Assembly (NCBI RefSeq): GCF_000742135.1
Contig: NZ_KN046818.1
Span: 1,964,500 to 2,028,499, forward strand
DNA length: 64,000 nt
Direction: 5' to 3'
Source of the DNA: Klebsiella pneumoniae
GTDB taxonomy: Bacteria; Pseudomonadota; Gammaproteobacteria; Enterobacterales; Enterobacteriaceae
Within the stretch, counting starts at the first letter, position 1. Each line of letters begins with the position of its first letter. Positions 28,229 through 37,104 of this stretch are shown piece after piece. The notes beneath the pieces are model-generated. The model was given only the letters and a program-made list of their open reading frames with translations. It had not been told where the DNA came from and ran no database searches. The position numbers and the translations under genes are program-made.

Positions 28229-29286
28229 GCGAACCGTTAAAACCGCGGATTGATTTTGATGGGCCGCTGCAAGCGGAGAAAATTCCGTCACTGAAAGGCG
28301 CTCGCGCCTTCGACACCCTGGAGGCCGACAACTTCGCGCCAGCGCGGCTGGTGACCGGGGAAGAGGAAGAGGGGGCGGCGGAAGCGGTGGTGGAGTCGGT
28401 CCTGCGACCCAAACGCAGCCTGTGGCGGCGGATGGTCAGCGTCGGACTGGCGATCTTCGGCGTCAGCGTCGTGGCGCAAGGCGTGCAGTGGACGGCTAAC
28501 GCCTGGCAGACCCAGGACTGGATTGCGCTGGGCGGCTGCGTCGCCGGGGCGCTGATCGTCGGAGCCGGCGTCGGTTCGCTGGCCACCGAGTGGGGCCGTC
28601 TGTGGCGACTGCGCCAGCGCGCCCACGAACGCGATGAAGCGCGCGATATGCTGCACAGTCACGCGGTCGGTAAAGCGAAAGCCTTTTGTGAGAAGCTGGC
28701 GCAGCAGGCCGGGCTGGATCAGTCGCATCCGGCGCTGCAGCGCTGGTATGCCGCGATCCACGAAACGCAAAGCGATCGCGAAGTGGTGAGCCTTTATGCG
28801 CAGCTGGTGCAGCCGGTGCTCGATGCCCAGGCGCGGCGGGAAATCAGCCGTTCGGCGGCGGAGTCGACGCTGATGATTGCCGTCAGTCCGCTGGCGCTGG
28901 TGGATATGGCGTTTATCGCCTGGCGGAACCTGCGGCTGATCAACCGAATCGCCACGTTGTACGGCATTGAGCTCGGGTATTACAGCCGTCTGCGACTGTT
29001 TCGCCTGGTGTTGCTTAATATCGCTTTCGCTGGCGCCAGCGAACTGGTGCGCGAGGTGGGGATGGACTGGATGTCGCAGGATCTGGCGGCCCGGCTGTCG
29101 GCGCGCGCCGCGCAGGGCATTGGCGCCGGCCTGCTGACCGCTCGTCTCGGGATCAAGGCGATGGAGCTGTGCCGCCCGCTGCCGTGGATCGCCGATGATA
29201 AACCGCGACTCGGCGATTTTCGGCGCGAGCTGATTGGGCAGTTGAAAGAGACCCTGCAGAAAAGCAAAACCCACCCGGAGAAGTAA
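28225..29286 (+). CDS. ycjF: YcjF-family inner membrane protein (DUF697)
   Basis: This 353-residue membrane protein has two central hydrophobic segments (about 70-90 and 100-120) and a C-terminal DUF697-type region with further helices near 215-265. It is always paired with ycjX, which suggests a shared membrane-stress function. The N-terminal part is acidic and cytosolic. Function is unknown. Confidence 0.92.
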   Translation: MSEPLKPRIDFDGPLQAEKIPSLKGARAFDTLEADNFAPARLVTGEEEEGAAEAVVESVLRPKRSLWRRMVSVGLAIFGVSVVAQGVQWTANAWQTQDWIALGGCVAGALIVGAGVGSLATEWGRLWRLRQRAHERDEARDMLHSHAVGKAKAFCEKLAQQAGLDQSHPALQRWYAAIHETQSDREVVSLYAQLVQPVLDAQARREISRSAAESTLMIAVSPLALVDMAFIAWRNLRLINRIATLYGIELGYYSRLRLFRLVLLNIAFAGASELVREVGMDWMSQDLAARLSARAAQGIGAGLLTARLGIKAMELCRPLPWIADDKPRLGDFRRELIGQLKETLQKSKTHPEK

Positions 29287-29304
29287 CCTCCGCTCAGAGA
29301 CATC

Positions 29305-29332
29305 GCCGGGCGGCGGCTTCGCCTTGCCCGGC
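29305..29332. repeat. REP-type palindromic element
   Basis: GCCGGGC and GCCCGGC flank GGCGGCTTCGCCTT, the classic enterobacterial repetitive extragenic palindrome, here 18 bases after ycjF and before a converging LysR gene. REP elements can stabilise upstream mRNA and bind gyrase or IHF. It is a single copy in this window. Confidence 0.75.
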
Positions 29333-29375
29333 CTTCGACGTCAAGCTCTGGCACGCGCACCCTGGCAATATTCGA

Positions 29376-30275
29376 TTAGGCGCATTCCGCCGCCAGCCAC
29401 TCGCTGAAGGCGCGAAAGCGCGGGCGGGAACGGTTCTCCTGCGGACAAATCAGGTCATAGCCAAAGGGCGAGGGCGCTTCATTTTCAGACAAGGCCACCA
29501 GCCTGCCGGCGTCGAGCAGCGGCTGGATCAGCGTTTTACGCCCCATCACCACGCCGAGTCCATTGAGCGCCATCTCGATGGCCAGCGAGTGGTTATTCAC
29601 CGCGTAATACCGGCCTTCAAAAGGTAACGCCTGTCCGCTGTGCTGGCACCACAGGCGCCATTCCGCAAATTGATCCTGTACGTCGGTGGATTCGCACGCA
29701 TGGATCCAGACGAGCGCCGCCGGGTCGCCGCCGCTTAGCGGACGATACTGCTGGCGATAACGCGGGGAGCAGACCGGGAGCAAACTTTCCGCCATCAGCC
29801 GCTGTTGATAAAGATCGGGGTAGCGCGTGGCGCCGTAGTAAATTGCCAGATCCACCCGCTCCTCGTTAAAATCCATCACCCCCGCGCGCACGCGAAACTG
29901 CAGATTCAGTCCCGGCCATTGCGCCTGAAAGCGCGGCAGACGCGGCATCAGCCACAGATGGGCCAGCGTCGGCGCAATACCAATATGCAGCGTGCCGCGC
30001 AGATCCTGATCGCGAATATCCTCAATTTCATCGTTAATCGCCCGCAGCGAATGGCTTAACGTCGCCAGCAGCCGCTTACCTTCCTCTGTCAGCGCCAGTT
30101 TACGCGTCATGCGGATAAACAGGCGAAACCCGATGTGCATCTCCAGCCTGCGGATCCGATGGCTGACCGCTCCCTGGGTAAGGTTCATTTCATGCGCGGC
30201 AAGGGTAAAGCTCAGGTGGCGGGCGGTCACCTCAAAGGTCTGCAGCAGCGCAAGGATGCTTTGTTGCTCAAGCAC
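29376..30275 (-). CDS. LysR-family regulator, GcvA/DsdC-like
   Basis: This 299-residue LysR regulator has its winged helix-turn-helix at about residues 8-68 (F-E-V-T-A-R-H-L-S-F-T-L-A-A-H-E, then G-A-V-S-H-R-I-R-R-L-E). The effector domain resembles the DsdC/GcvA branch (D-L-A-I-Y-Y-G, then G-L-G-V-V-M-G-R-K). It is divergent from the GH4 phospho-glucosidase with a 113-base gap and is its likely regulator. Confidence 0.87.
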   Translation of the reverse strand: MLEQQSILALLQTFEVTARHLSFTLAAHEMNLTQGAVSHRIRRLEMHIGFRLFIRMTRKLALTEEGKRLLATLSHSLRAINDEIEDIRDQDLRGTLHIGIAPTLAHLWLMPRLPRFQAQWPGLNLQFRVRAGVMDFNEERVDLAIYYGATRYPDLYQQRLMAESLLPVCSPRYRQQYRPLSGGDPAALVWIHACESTDVQDQFAEWRLWCQHSGQALPFEGRYYAVNNHSLAIEMALNGLGVVMGRKTLIQPLLDAGRLVALSENEAPSPFGYDLICPQENRSRPRFRAFSEWLAAECA

Positions 30276-30388
30276 AGATTGTCTCCCTTATGCATTAATT
30301 GAGTTCATGCATAGGCCGATTTAATTCGTTTGTTAGGCCAGTTTTGCCGGTTTTAAATAGTTATATCGTAACTAAACCGAGGTATACC

Positions 30389-31702
30389 ATGTCAGGACTC
30401 AAAATTGTGGTGATTGGCGGTGGCTCCAGCTACACCCCGGAACTGATTGAAGGTTTGCTCAACCGCTATCACGAAATGCCGGTCGCTTCGCTATGGCTGG
30501 TGGACATTGAAGAGGGCAAAGAGAAAGTCGAGATTATCGCCGGACTGGCGCGGCGAATGATCGCCAAAGCCGGGCTGACTATTGAAGTGGTGGCCACCCT
30601 TGACCGGGAAAGCGCGCTGCGCGATGCCGATTTCGTCTGCTCGCAGTTTCGCGCCGGCTGCCTTGACGCCCGGATCAGCGATGAACGTATCTCCCTCAAG
30701 TATGGCTTGATCGGCCAGGAGACCAATGGCCTTGGCGGCTTCGCCAACGCCTGCCGCACCATTCCCATCGCCCTGGAGATCGCTGCCGATATGGAGCGAC
30801 TGTGTCCCGACGCCTGGCTGCTGAACTTTACCAACCCGTCGGGGATGGTGACCGAAGCGATCCTGCGCCACAGCCGCATCAAAGCCGTCGGCCTGTGTAA
30901 CGTGCCGGTGATTATGCAAAAAGGGATAACCACTCTGCTGCAATGCGCTGACGAAAAAGAGGTGGTGATGCAGGTCGCCGGCCTGAACCACTTTATCTTC
31001 GTGCGCCAGATCCTGCACAAAGGTAAAGAATGGCTGCCGGAGGTGATAGCCGAGATCAACGCCGGTCGGGATCCGCTGGTGCCGCGCAACATTTCGCCGT
31101 TCCGTTGGCCGTCGCATCTGCTGCAGGGCTTAGGCATGATCCCCTGCGCCTATCTGCATTATTACTACATGAAAGACGATCTGCTGCGCCAGGAGCTGGC
31201 GGAGGCGGGCGGCGAAGGAACCCGCGGGGAAGTGGTTAAGCAGCTGGAAAAAATCTTGTTTGACCAGTACCGCGACCCGCACCTGGCAGTCAAACCGAAG
31301 GCGCTGGAAGGGCGCGGCGGCCAGTACTATTCCGAGGCGGCCTGCGAGCTGATGAATGCCATCTACAACGACAAGCGGATTATCATGCACGTCAATACGC
31401 GTAATAACGGCGCCATCAATGGCCTGCCGGATGACTGCGCGGTAGAGGTCAGCTCGCTGATTACCGCTTCTGGTCCGCTACCTCTCAATGTGGCGCCGTT
31501 CCCGGAAGATACCCTGCGTTTGCTGCAGCTGATGAAATCATTTGAACGGCTGACTATCGAGGCCGCGCTCACCGGCAACCGCCACACCGCATGGCGTGCT
31601 CTGATGCTGAATCCGCTGATCGTCAGCGGCGAGAAGCTCGAACTGGCGTTGGATGAGGTGATCGCTGAGAACCGTCAGTGGCTGCCTGCTTTCCACGCCT
31701 GA
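30389..31702 (+). CDS. GH4-family 6-phospho-beta-glucosidase
   Basis: This 437-residue GH4 enzyme is NAD- and metal-dependent. The nucleotide loop G-G-G-S-S-Y-T-P-E is at residues 10-18, the N-P-S-G motif near 149, the metal-binding G-L-C-N-V-P near 168 and the catalytic G-L-N-H-F near 198, as in CelF/LicH. It hydrolyses phosphorylated beta-glucosides entering through a PTS. No PTS gene is adjacent, so its substrate arrives through a transporter elsewhere. The ATG at 30389 follows GAGGTATACC; the longer upstream frame is rejected. Confidence 0.88.
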   Translation: MSGLKIVVIGGGSSYTPELIEGLLNRYHEMPVASLWLVDIEEGKEKVEIIAGLARRMIAKAGLTIEVVATLDRESALRDADFVCSQFRAGCLDARISDERISLKYGLIGQETNGLGGFANACRTIPIALEIAADMERLCPDAWLLNFTNPSGMVTEAILRHSRIKAVGLCNVPVIMQKGITTLLQCADEKEVVMQVAGLNHFIFVRQILHKGKEWLPEVIAEINAGRDPLVPRNISPFRWPSHLLQGLGMIPCAYLHYYYMKDDLLRQELAEAGGEGTRGEVVKQLEKILFDQYRDPHLAVKPKALEGRGGQYYSEAACELMNAIYNDKRIIMHVNTRNNGAINGLPDDCAVEVSSLITASGPLPLNVAPFPEDTLRLLQLMKSFERLTIEAALTGNRHTAWRALMLNPLIVSGEKLELALDEVIAENRQWLPAFHA

Positions 31703-31710
31703 CCCAAGAC

Positions 31711-31732
31711 TCACCGGCCGCCTGGCCGGTGA
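31711..31732 (+). terminator. Terminator after GH4 gene
   Basis: A perfect 9-bp stem TCACCGGCC/GGCCGGTGA with a 4-base loop, followed by TTTAACC, lies 8 bases after the GH4 stop. Confidence 0.75.
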
Positions 31733-31784
31733 TTTAACCACTGACCGTCTGACTTTACGCCACAGCGCCCATTTTTCCGCCACA

Positions 31785-31804
31785 CTGTCAATAATTGTTG
31801 ACAG
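31785..31804. promoter_or_regulatory. TyrR-box-like operator upstream of tyrR
   Basis: CTGTCAA-N6-TTGACAG is a perfect inverted repeat. Its TGTCAA-N6-TTGACA core fits the TyrR box pattern (TGTAAA-N6-TTTACA in consensus). It lies about 70 bases before the tyrR start, consistent with the autoregulation of tyrR known in E. coli. Confidence 0.75.
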
Positions 31805-31874
31805 TTAGCTTCCCGAAAACCCATTCCTGGCCTATTATTCTCCCGTCATTGGCACTTTTAGGGTGAACACTCCC

Positions 31875-33416
31875 ATGCGTCTTGAAGTCTTTTGTGAAGA
31901 CCGTCTCGGTCTGACTCGTGAATTGCTCGATTTGCTGGTGCTGCGTGGTATTGACCTGCGCGGTATCGATATTGACCCTATTGGCCGAATTTACCTCAAT
32001 TTCGCCGAACTGGAATTCGCCACGTTCAGCAGCCTGATGGCTGAGATCCGCCGTATCGCCGGCGTGACGGACGTGCGCACCGTGCCCTGGATGCCGTCTG
32101 AACGTGAACACCTGGCGCTCAGCGCGCTGCTGGTAGCGATGCCGGAGCCGGTGCTGTCGCTGGATACCAAAGGTCGGGTGGAACTGGCGAACCCCGCCAG
32201 CTGCCTGCTGTTTGGCCAAAGCCAGGCGAAGCTGCGTAACCACCCGGTGGCCCAGCTGATCGCCGATTTTAACGTTCAGCGCTGGCTGGAGAGCAGCCCG
32301 CAGGAGACGCATGCGGAGCATGTGGTGGTGAATGGGCAGAACTACCTGCTGGAAGTGACTCCGGTCTATCTGGAAGGAGAGCATAACGAGCGAGTGCTGA
32401 CCGGCGCCGTGGCGATGTTGCGCTCAACCGTGCGCATGGGACGCCAGCTGCAGACCATGACCAGCCAGGATACCAGCGCTTTCAGTCAGATCCTCGCGGT
32501 GGGGCCGAAAATGCGCCACGTGGTGGAGCAAGCGCGCAAGCTGGCGATGCTCAGCGCGCCGCTGCTGATTGTCGGCGACACCGGCACCGGTAAAGATCTG
32601 CTGGCCCATGCCTGCCATCTGGCCAGTCCGCGGGCGGGCAAACCCTATCTGGCGCTCAACTGTGGCTCCATTCCCGAGGACGCGGTCGAGAGCGAGCTGT
32701 TTGGCGACGCGCTGCAGGGCAAGAAGGGCTTCTTCGAGCAAGCCAACGGCGGCTCGGTGCTGCTGGATGAAATTGGCGAGATGTCGCCGCGCATGCAGAC
32801 CAAGCTGCTGCGCTTTCTCAACGACGGCACCTTCCGCCGCGTTGGCGAGGATCATGAAGTGCACGTCGATGTGCGGGTGATCTGCGCGACGCAGAAAAAC
32901 CTGATCGAGCTGGTGCAGAAAGGGCTTTTCCGCGAAGATCTCTACTATCGCCTCAACGTCCTGACGCTGTATCTGCCGCCGCTGCGCGATTGCCCGCAGG
33001 ACATCATGCCGCTGACGGAGCTGTTCGTGGCCCGCTTTGCCGACGAGCAGGGGATCCCGCGGCCGAAGCTCTCTGCCGATCTCAGTACGGTGCTTACCCG
33101 CTACAGCTGGCCCGGCAACGTCCGCCAGCTGAAGAATGCCGTCTATCGCGCACTGACCCAGCTGGAAGGATTTGAGCTGCGTCCACAGGACATTCTGCTG
33201 CCGGACCATGACGTCGCCTCGCTGCCGGTGGGCGAGGAGGCCATGGAAGGGTCGCTGGACGACATCACCCGCCGCTTTGAGCGCTCGGTGCTGACCCAGC
33301 TCTATCGCAGCTACCCCAGCACACGTAAGCTGGCGAAGCGGCTGGGGGTGTCGCATACCGCCATCGCCAATAAGCTGCGTGAATATGGTCTGAGTCAGAA
33401 AAAGGGCGACGAATAA
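31875..33416 (+). CDS. tyrR: Aromatic amino acid regulator TyrR
   Basis: This 513-residue regulator of aromatic amino acid synthesis and transport has the E. coli length. It has an N-terminal ACT-like domain (R-L-E-V-F-C-E-D-R-L-G-L-T-R), then a PAS domain and an AAA+ domain with Walker A G-D-T-G-T-G-K-D near residue 234. A C-terminal Fis-type helix-turn-helix contains S-T-R-K-L-A-K-R-L-G-V-S-H-T. The sigma-54 contact loop G-A-F-T-G-A is absent (G-D-A-L-Q-G-K instead), as expected, since TyrR works on sigma-70. ATG at 31875 is preferred to GTG at 31863. Confidence 0.96.
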   Translation: MRLEVFCEDRLGLTRELLDLLVLRGIDLRGIDIDPIGRIYLNFAELEFATFSSLMAEIRRIAGVTDVRTVPWMPSEREHLALSALLVAMPEPVLSLDTKGRVELANPASCLLFGQSQAKLRNHPVAQLIADFNVQRWLESSPQETHAEHVVVNGQNYLLEVTPVYLEGEHNERVLTGAVAMLRSTVRMGRQLQTMTSQDTSAFSQILAVGPKMRHVVEQARKLAMLSAPLLIVGDTGTGKDLLAHACHLASPRAGKPYLALNCGSIPEDAVESELFGDALQGKKGFFEQANGGSVLLDEIGEMSPRMQTKLLRFLNDGTFRRVGEDHEVHVDVRVICATQKNLIELVQKGLFREDLYYRLNVLTLYLPPLRDCPQDIMPLTELFVARFADEQGIPRPKLSADLSTVLTRYSWPGNVRQLKNAVYRALTQLEGFELRPQDILLPDHDVASLPVGEEAMEGSLDDITRRFERSVLTQLYRSYPSTRKLAKRLGVSHTAIANKLREYGLSQKKGDE

Positions 33417-33517
33417 TCCCGCCAGGCCGGCGACCCACGTCGCCGGCATCCCGGCCTGCAAAGCGGGCCAAACCTGTATATACTGGTTTTTTAATCCTTT
33501 TTCCGGGGTGGTGCATC

Positions 33518-34570
33518 TTGGCGTCGCGTCGCGCCATCGGGCACTGGCTGATATTGCTGCTGCTCTCTGTTCTCTTTTCCTCGCTGCTGTTACGAATACA
33601 CCTGCCGGCAGCGCTGCTGCTGGGGCCGCTGATCGCCGGTCTCATTTTGAGCCTGCGCGGGGTGAAGTTGAGCATCCCTCGCCCCTGTTATCTGGCGGCG
33701 CAGGCCATCGTCGGCTGCATGATCGCCCGGGCGATTAATCCCTCTGTTTTTGGCGTGCTGTTCAACAACTGGGCGCTGGTGCTGGCGATCCTGTTGACCA
33801 CCCTGGCGATAAGCGGCCTTACCGGCTGGCTGCTGGTCCGCTACAGCGCGCTGCCGGGCGCCACTGGCGCCTGGGGAAGCTCTCCCGGCGGCGCGTCGGC
33901 AATGGTGGTGATGGCCCAGGAGTACGGGGCCGATGTGCGGCTGGTGGCGCTGATGCAGTATCTGCGGGTGCTGTTTGTCGTCGGCGCGGCGGCGCTGGTG
34001 GTGCGCTATGCCCTGGGCAATGAAGCACAGGAAATGACTCAGGATATTGTCTGGTTTCCATCGTTGACCCTGAATTTCCCTTTCACGCTGCTGCTGACGG
34101 CGGTGGCCTGTTGGCTGGGCATGCGGCTGCGCATCCCCTCCGGGGCCATGCTGCTGCCGATGCTGCTTGGCGCGCTGGCCCAGGGCGGCGGCTGGCTGAT
34201 GCTGGAGCTGCCGGAGTGGCTGCTGGCGATGGCCTATGCGGTGCTGGGCTGGACGGTGGGGCTCCAGTTTAATAAAGCCATTTTTCTGCTGGCCCTCAAG
34301 ACGCTGCCGCAGATTATCGCCTCCATCATCGGACTGATCCTTATGTGCGCCCTGATGGCCCTTGCCCTGACCCACATTCTGCAGATGGACTTTATGACCG
34401 CCTATCTGGCCACCAGCCCCGGCGGGCTGGACACGGTGGCGATTATCGCCGCCGGCACCCGGGCGGACATGTCGTTTATTATGGCGCTACAGACGCTGCG
34501 GCTGTTTACCATTTTGCTGACCGGCCCGGCGATGGCGCGGGCTATCTCCCGCTATGCGACGCGGCAATAA
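33518..34570 (+). CDS. AbrB-family (AmoA-like duplicated) membrane protein
   Basis: This 350-residue polytopic inner-membrane protein has a duplicated AbrB-type membrane domain: R-Y-S-A-L-P-G-A-T-G-A-W-G-S-S-P-G-G-A-S in the first half and Y-L-A-T-S-P-G-G-L-D in the second. Databases often call these 'ammonia monooxygenase' or 'AbrB transcriptional regulators', names without functional support here; a transporter is more likely. The start is TTG at 33518 with GGGGTGG 7 bases upstream. It lies between tyrR and tpx. Confidence 0.8.
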   Translation: MASRRAIGHWLILLLLSVLFSSLLLRIHLPAALLLGPLIAGLILSLRGVKLSIPRPCYLAAQAIVGCMIARAINPSVFGVLFNNWALVLAILLTTLAISGLTGWLLVRYSALPGATGAWGSSPGGASAMVVMAQEYGADVRLVALMQYLRVLFVVGAAALVVRYALGNEAQEMTQDIVWFPSLTLNFPFTLLLTAVACWLGMRLRIPSGAMLLPMLLGALAQGGGWLMLELPEWLLAMAYAVLGWTVGLQFNKAIFLLALKTLPQIIASIIGLILMCALMALALTHILQMDFMTAYLATSPGGLDTVAIIAAGTRADMSFIMALQTLRLFTILLTGPAMARAISRYATRQ

Positions 34571-34593
34571 AAAGCCCTCGCAGAGCAAGGGCT
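34566..34593 (-). terminator. Terminator of tpx
   Basis: The minus strand has AGCCCT and AGGGCT arms around a 9-base loop, followed by TTTTTATT. It overlaps the last codons of the converging AbrB-like gene and lies about 47 bases after the tpx stop. Confidence 0.75.
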
Positions 34594-34640
34594 GGGCAGA
34601 TCGAATGTCCGCGAGCGCGATGCGCCCGGGCAATCTGTTA

Positions 34641-35147
34641 TCAGGCTTTCAGGGCGGCCAGCGCGGCGTCGTAGTCCGGCTCTTCGGTGATTTCGTTCAC
34701 CAGCTGGCTGTAGACGACCTGATCGTTTTCATCGATAACGACCACCGCACGGGCAGCCAGGCCAGCCAGCGGACCGGTGGCGATGGCGACGCCGTAGTCA
34801 GCGAGGAAGGACGCGCCGCGCAGCGTGGACAGGGTGACCACGTTGCTCAGGCCTTCCGCGCCGCAGAAGCGGGACTGGGCGAACGGCAGGTCAGCGGAAA
34901 TGCACAGCACTACGGTGTTGTCCAGTTCAGCGGCCAGCTGGTTGAATTTACGCACTGATGCGGCACACACGCCGGTATCAATGCTCGGGAAAATATTCAG
35001 TACTTTACGTTTGCCGGCGTACTGGCTCAGCGCGACGTCAGAGAGATCTTTGGCGACCAGCGTAAACGGCTGCGCTTTAGCGCCTACCTGCGGAATGGTG
35101 CCCTGAACAGAAACGGGGTTGCCCTGGAAATGCACGGTTTGTGACAT
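34641..35147 (-). CDS. tpx: Thiol peroxidase Tpx
   Basis: This 168-residue atypical 2-Cys peroxiredoxin reduces lipid hydroperoxides using thioredoxin. The peroxidatic Cys 61 is in S-I-D-T-G-V-C and the resolving Cys 95 in S-R-F-C-G; both are intact. Length equals the E. coli enzyme. It is divergent from ycjG. Confidence 0.97.
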   Translation of the reverse strand: MSQTVHFQGNPVSVQGTIPQVGAKAQPFTLVAKDLSDVALSQYAGKRKVLNIFPSIDTGVCAASVRKFNQLAAELDNTVVLCISADLPFAQSRFCGAEGLSNVVTLSTLRGASFLADYGVAIATGPLAGLAARAVVVIDENDQVVYSQLVNEITEEPDYDAALAALKA

Positions 35148-35249
35148 GGTTATCTTCCTGTTTACATATAGTTAACGTCGCGAGTAGTGTATGACATCCG
35201 CCAGCTACACGGCAAACCCTATTTAACATTTACCAGAGAGGACAAGGGA

Positions 35250-36215
35250 ATGCGTAACGTGCGAGTGTATGAGGAAGCCTGGCCGCTCCATACCCCTTTT
35301 GTGATCGCCCGCGGTAGCCGCAGCGAGGCGAAAGTGTTGGTAGTGGAACTGGAAGAGGACGGCGTGAAAGGGGTAGGCGAATGCACACCCTATCCCCGCT
35401 ATGGCGAGAGCATCGCCTCGGTCATGGCCCAGGTGATGGCGATCGGCGAGCAACTGGAGGCGGGGCTTACCCGCGAACAGCTGCAGCGGCTGCTGCCGGC
35501 AGGCGCCGCGCGCAATGCCATTGACTGCGCGCTATGGGATCTGCAGGCCCGGCGCGAAGGCAAAACCTTGGCCCAGCTGTTGGGCGTGGCGTTGCCTAAC
35601 CGGGTGATTACCGCCCAGACGGTGGTCATTGGCACGCCGGATCAGATGGCGGCCAGCGCCGCGGCGCTGTGGCAGGCAGGGGCCCAGCTGTTGAAGGTGA
35701 AGCTCGACGATCGACTGATCAGTGAGCGGCTAATCGCTATCCGCCAGGCGGCGCCGGAGGCTACGCTGATTGTTGACGCCAATGAGTCCTGGCACAGCGA
35801 GGGGCTGGCGGCGCGCTGTCAGCTGCTGGCGGACCTCGGTGTGGCGATGCTTGAGCAGCCGCTCCCCGCCGACGACGACTCGGCGCTGGAAAACTTCGTT
35901 CATCCGCTGCCGATTTGCGCCGACGAGAGCTGCCACACCCGGGAGAGCCTGCCGCGGCTGCGCGGGCGCTATGAGATGGTCAATATCAAACTGGATAAAA
36001 CGGGCGGCCTGACCGAAGCGCTGGCTCTGGCCGGGGAGGCGGAACGGCAGGGATTTGAACGGATGCTGGGCTGTATGCTTTGCACCTCGCGCGGGATCGC
36101 CGCCGCGCTCCCTCTGGCGCCGCTGGCGCGCTTCGCTGACCTCGACGGCCCGACATGGCTGGCGGTGGACGTTGAGCCGGCGCTGCGGTTCAGCACCGGC
36201 GTGCTTCATCTTTAA
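35250..36215 (+). CDS. ycjG: L-Ala-D/L-Glu epimerase
   Basis: This 321-residue enolase-superfamily enzyme (also called AeeA) epimerises L-Ala-D-Glu released from murein peptides, allowing their reuse. The catalytic lysine pair is in L-K-V-K-L-D; metal ligands are in V-D-A-N-E, M-L-E-Q-P and C-A-D-E-S. The ATG at 35250 gives the E. coli length; the longer frame starts inside the tpx promoter and is rejected. Its last 4 bases overlap the converging mpaA gene. With mpaA and mppA it forms a murein peptide recycling neighbourhood. Confidence 0.95.
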   Translation: MRNVRVYEEAWPLHTPFVIARGSRSEAKVLVVELEEDGVKGVGECTPYPRYGESIASVMAQVMAIGEQLEAGLTREQLQRLLPAGAARNAIDCALWDLQARREGKTLAQLLGVALPNRVITAQTVVIGTPDQMAASAAALWQAGAQLLKVKLDDRLISERLIAIRQAAPEATLIVDANESWHSEGLAARCQLLADLGVAMLEQPLPADDDSALENFVHPLPICADESCHTRESLPRLRGRYEMVNIKLDKTGGLTEALALAGEAERQGFERMLGCMLCTSRGIAAALPLAPLARFADLDGPTWLAVDVEPALRFSTGVLHL

Positions 36216-36919
36216 GCCTGCCAGCGCAGCAGATCGGTCATCGCCGGCAGGTAACGCTCCGTTGCCTCGTCGGCGGAGACCGGCGGGAACTCGGCGGTGA
36301 TGCAGGGGAGTCCGATATCGGCGCACCAGCTGCCAAAGGAGCCCGGCGTGTCGTAGCCCACGCTGCCCACCAGCGGCAGGGAGAAGGCGTCGGCCAGCCA
36401 GCGACCCAGCGGGCTGTGGCCCGGATCTTCGATGCAGGCCAGCGGATCGTGAAAGGAGACCACCCACGCCGGATGAATCTGATGGATCAACTGACACAGG
36501 GCCTCGGTCTCCCGTTCCGAACCCGGCTGCTCGCCGGTCAACAGCACCACGTCGCGCTCCGCCGCCGCGCTATTCCAGCGGTAAACCGTTTCCCCTTGCT
36601 TCCAGTTGGCTGCCGGAAAGTTACGGTTGAGGTCAACGCCGCGGGCATTGGCGCGCAGCCCGAGCTGACAGCCGTCAGGATTGACCGTCAGCACCACGTG
36701 GTGGCGGCGCAGCTCGGGTTTCAGGGTGCGCAGGGCGCAGGAGAGGGTCACAATCGACGAATTCTCATCACCGTGGGTACCGGCAATAATCAGCCCGCTA
36801 CGGCTGTCGGCCTGCGGCGCAGGAAACCACAGCAGCGGCGCGCCCAGTTCCGAGCTGCCATACTGCCGGGTTCCCGGCGGAAAGTCGCCGCGCTGCGGGC
36901 GAGGACGTGAAATAGACAT
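36212..36919 (-). CDS. mpaA: Murein tripeptide amidase A
   Basis: This 235-residue M14-type zinc peptidase cleaves the gamma-D-Glu-meso-diaminopimelate bond of murein tripeptide in the cytoplasm. The zinc ligands are in G-T-H-G-D-E near residue 50 and the later V-S-F-H-D-P. V-N-P-D-G and G-V-D-L-N-R-N-F-P are typical. It is slightly shorter than E. coli MpaA (242). It converges with ycjG and works in the same pathway. Confidence 0.94.
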   Translation of the reverse strand: MSISRPRPQRGDFPPGTRQYGSSELGAPLLWFPAPQADSRSGLIIAGTHGDENSSIVTLSCALRTLKPELRRHHVVLTVNPDGCQLGLRANARGVDLNRNFPAANWKQGETVYRWNSAAAERDVVLLTGEQPGSERETEALCQLIHQIHPAWVVSFHDPLACIEDPGHSPLGRWLADAFSLPLVGSVGYDTPGSFGSWCADIGLPCITAEFPPVSADEATERYLPAMTDLLRWQA

Positions 36920-37104
36920 AGGGCTTCCTGTGTGTCGTTATTATTTAGTGTTGGCGAAAAGCGTATCGGGATCAAACCCATTCCCTGAGGCGTGAAATCC
37001 GACGGCACATCAATTTTCTATCATATGTCGTTTGCAATTTCAGGTGATGAAACAAATAATTATCGCTCTGTTGGCGGTATTTTTTTCATTTTAAAGGGGA
37101 TCTT

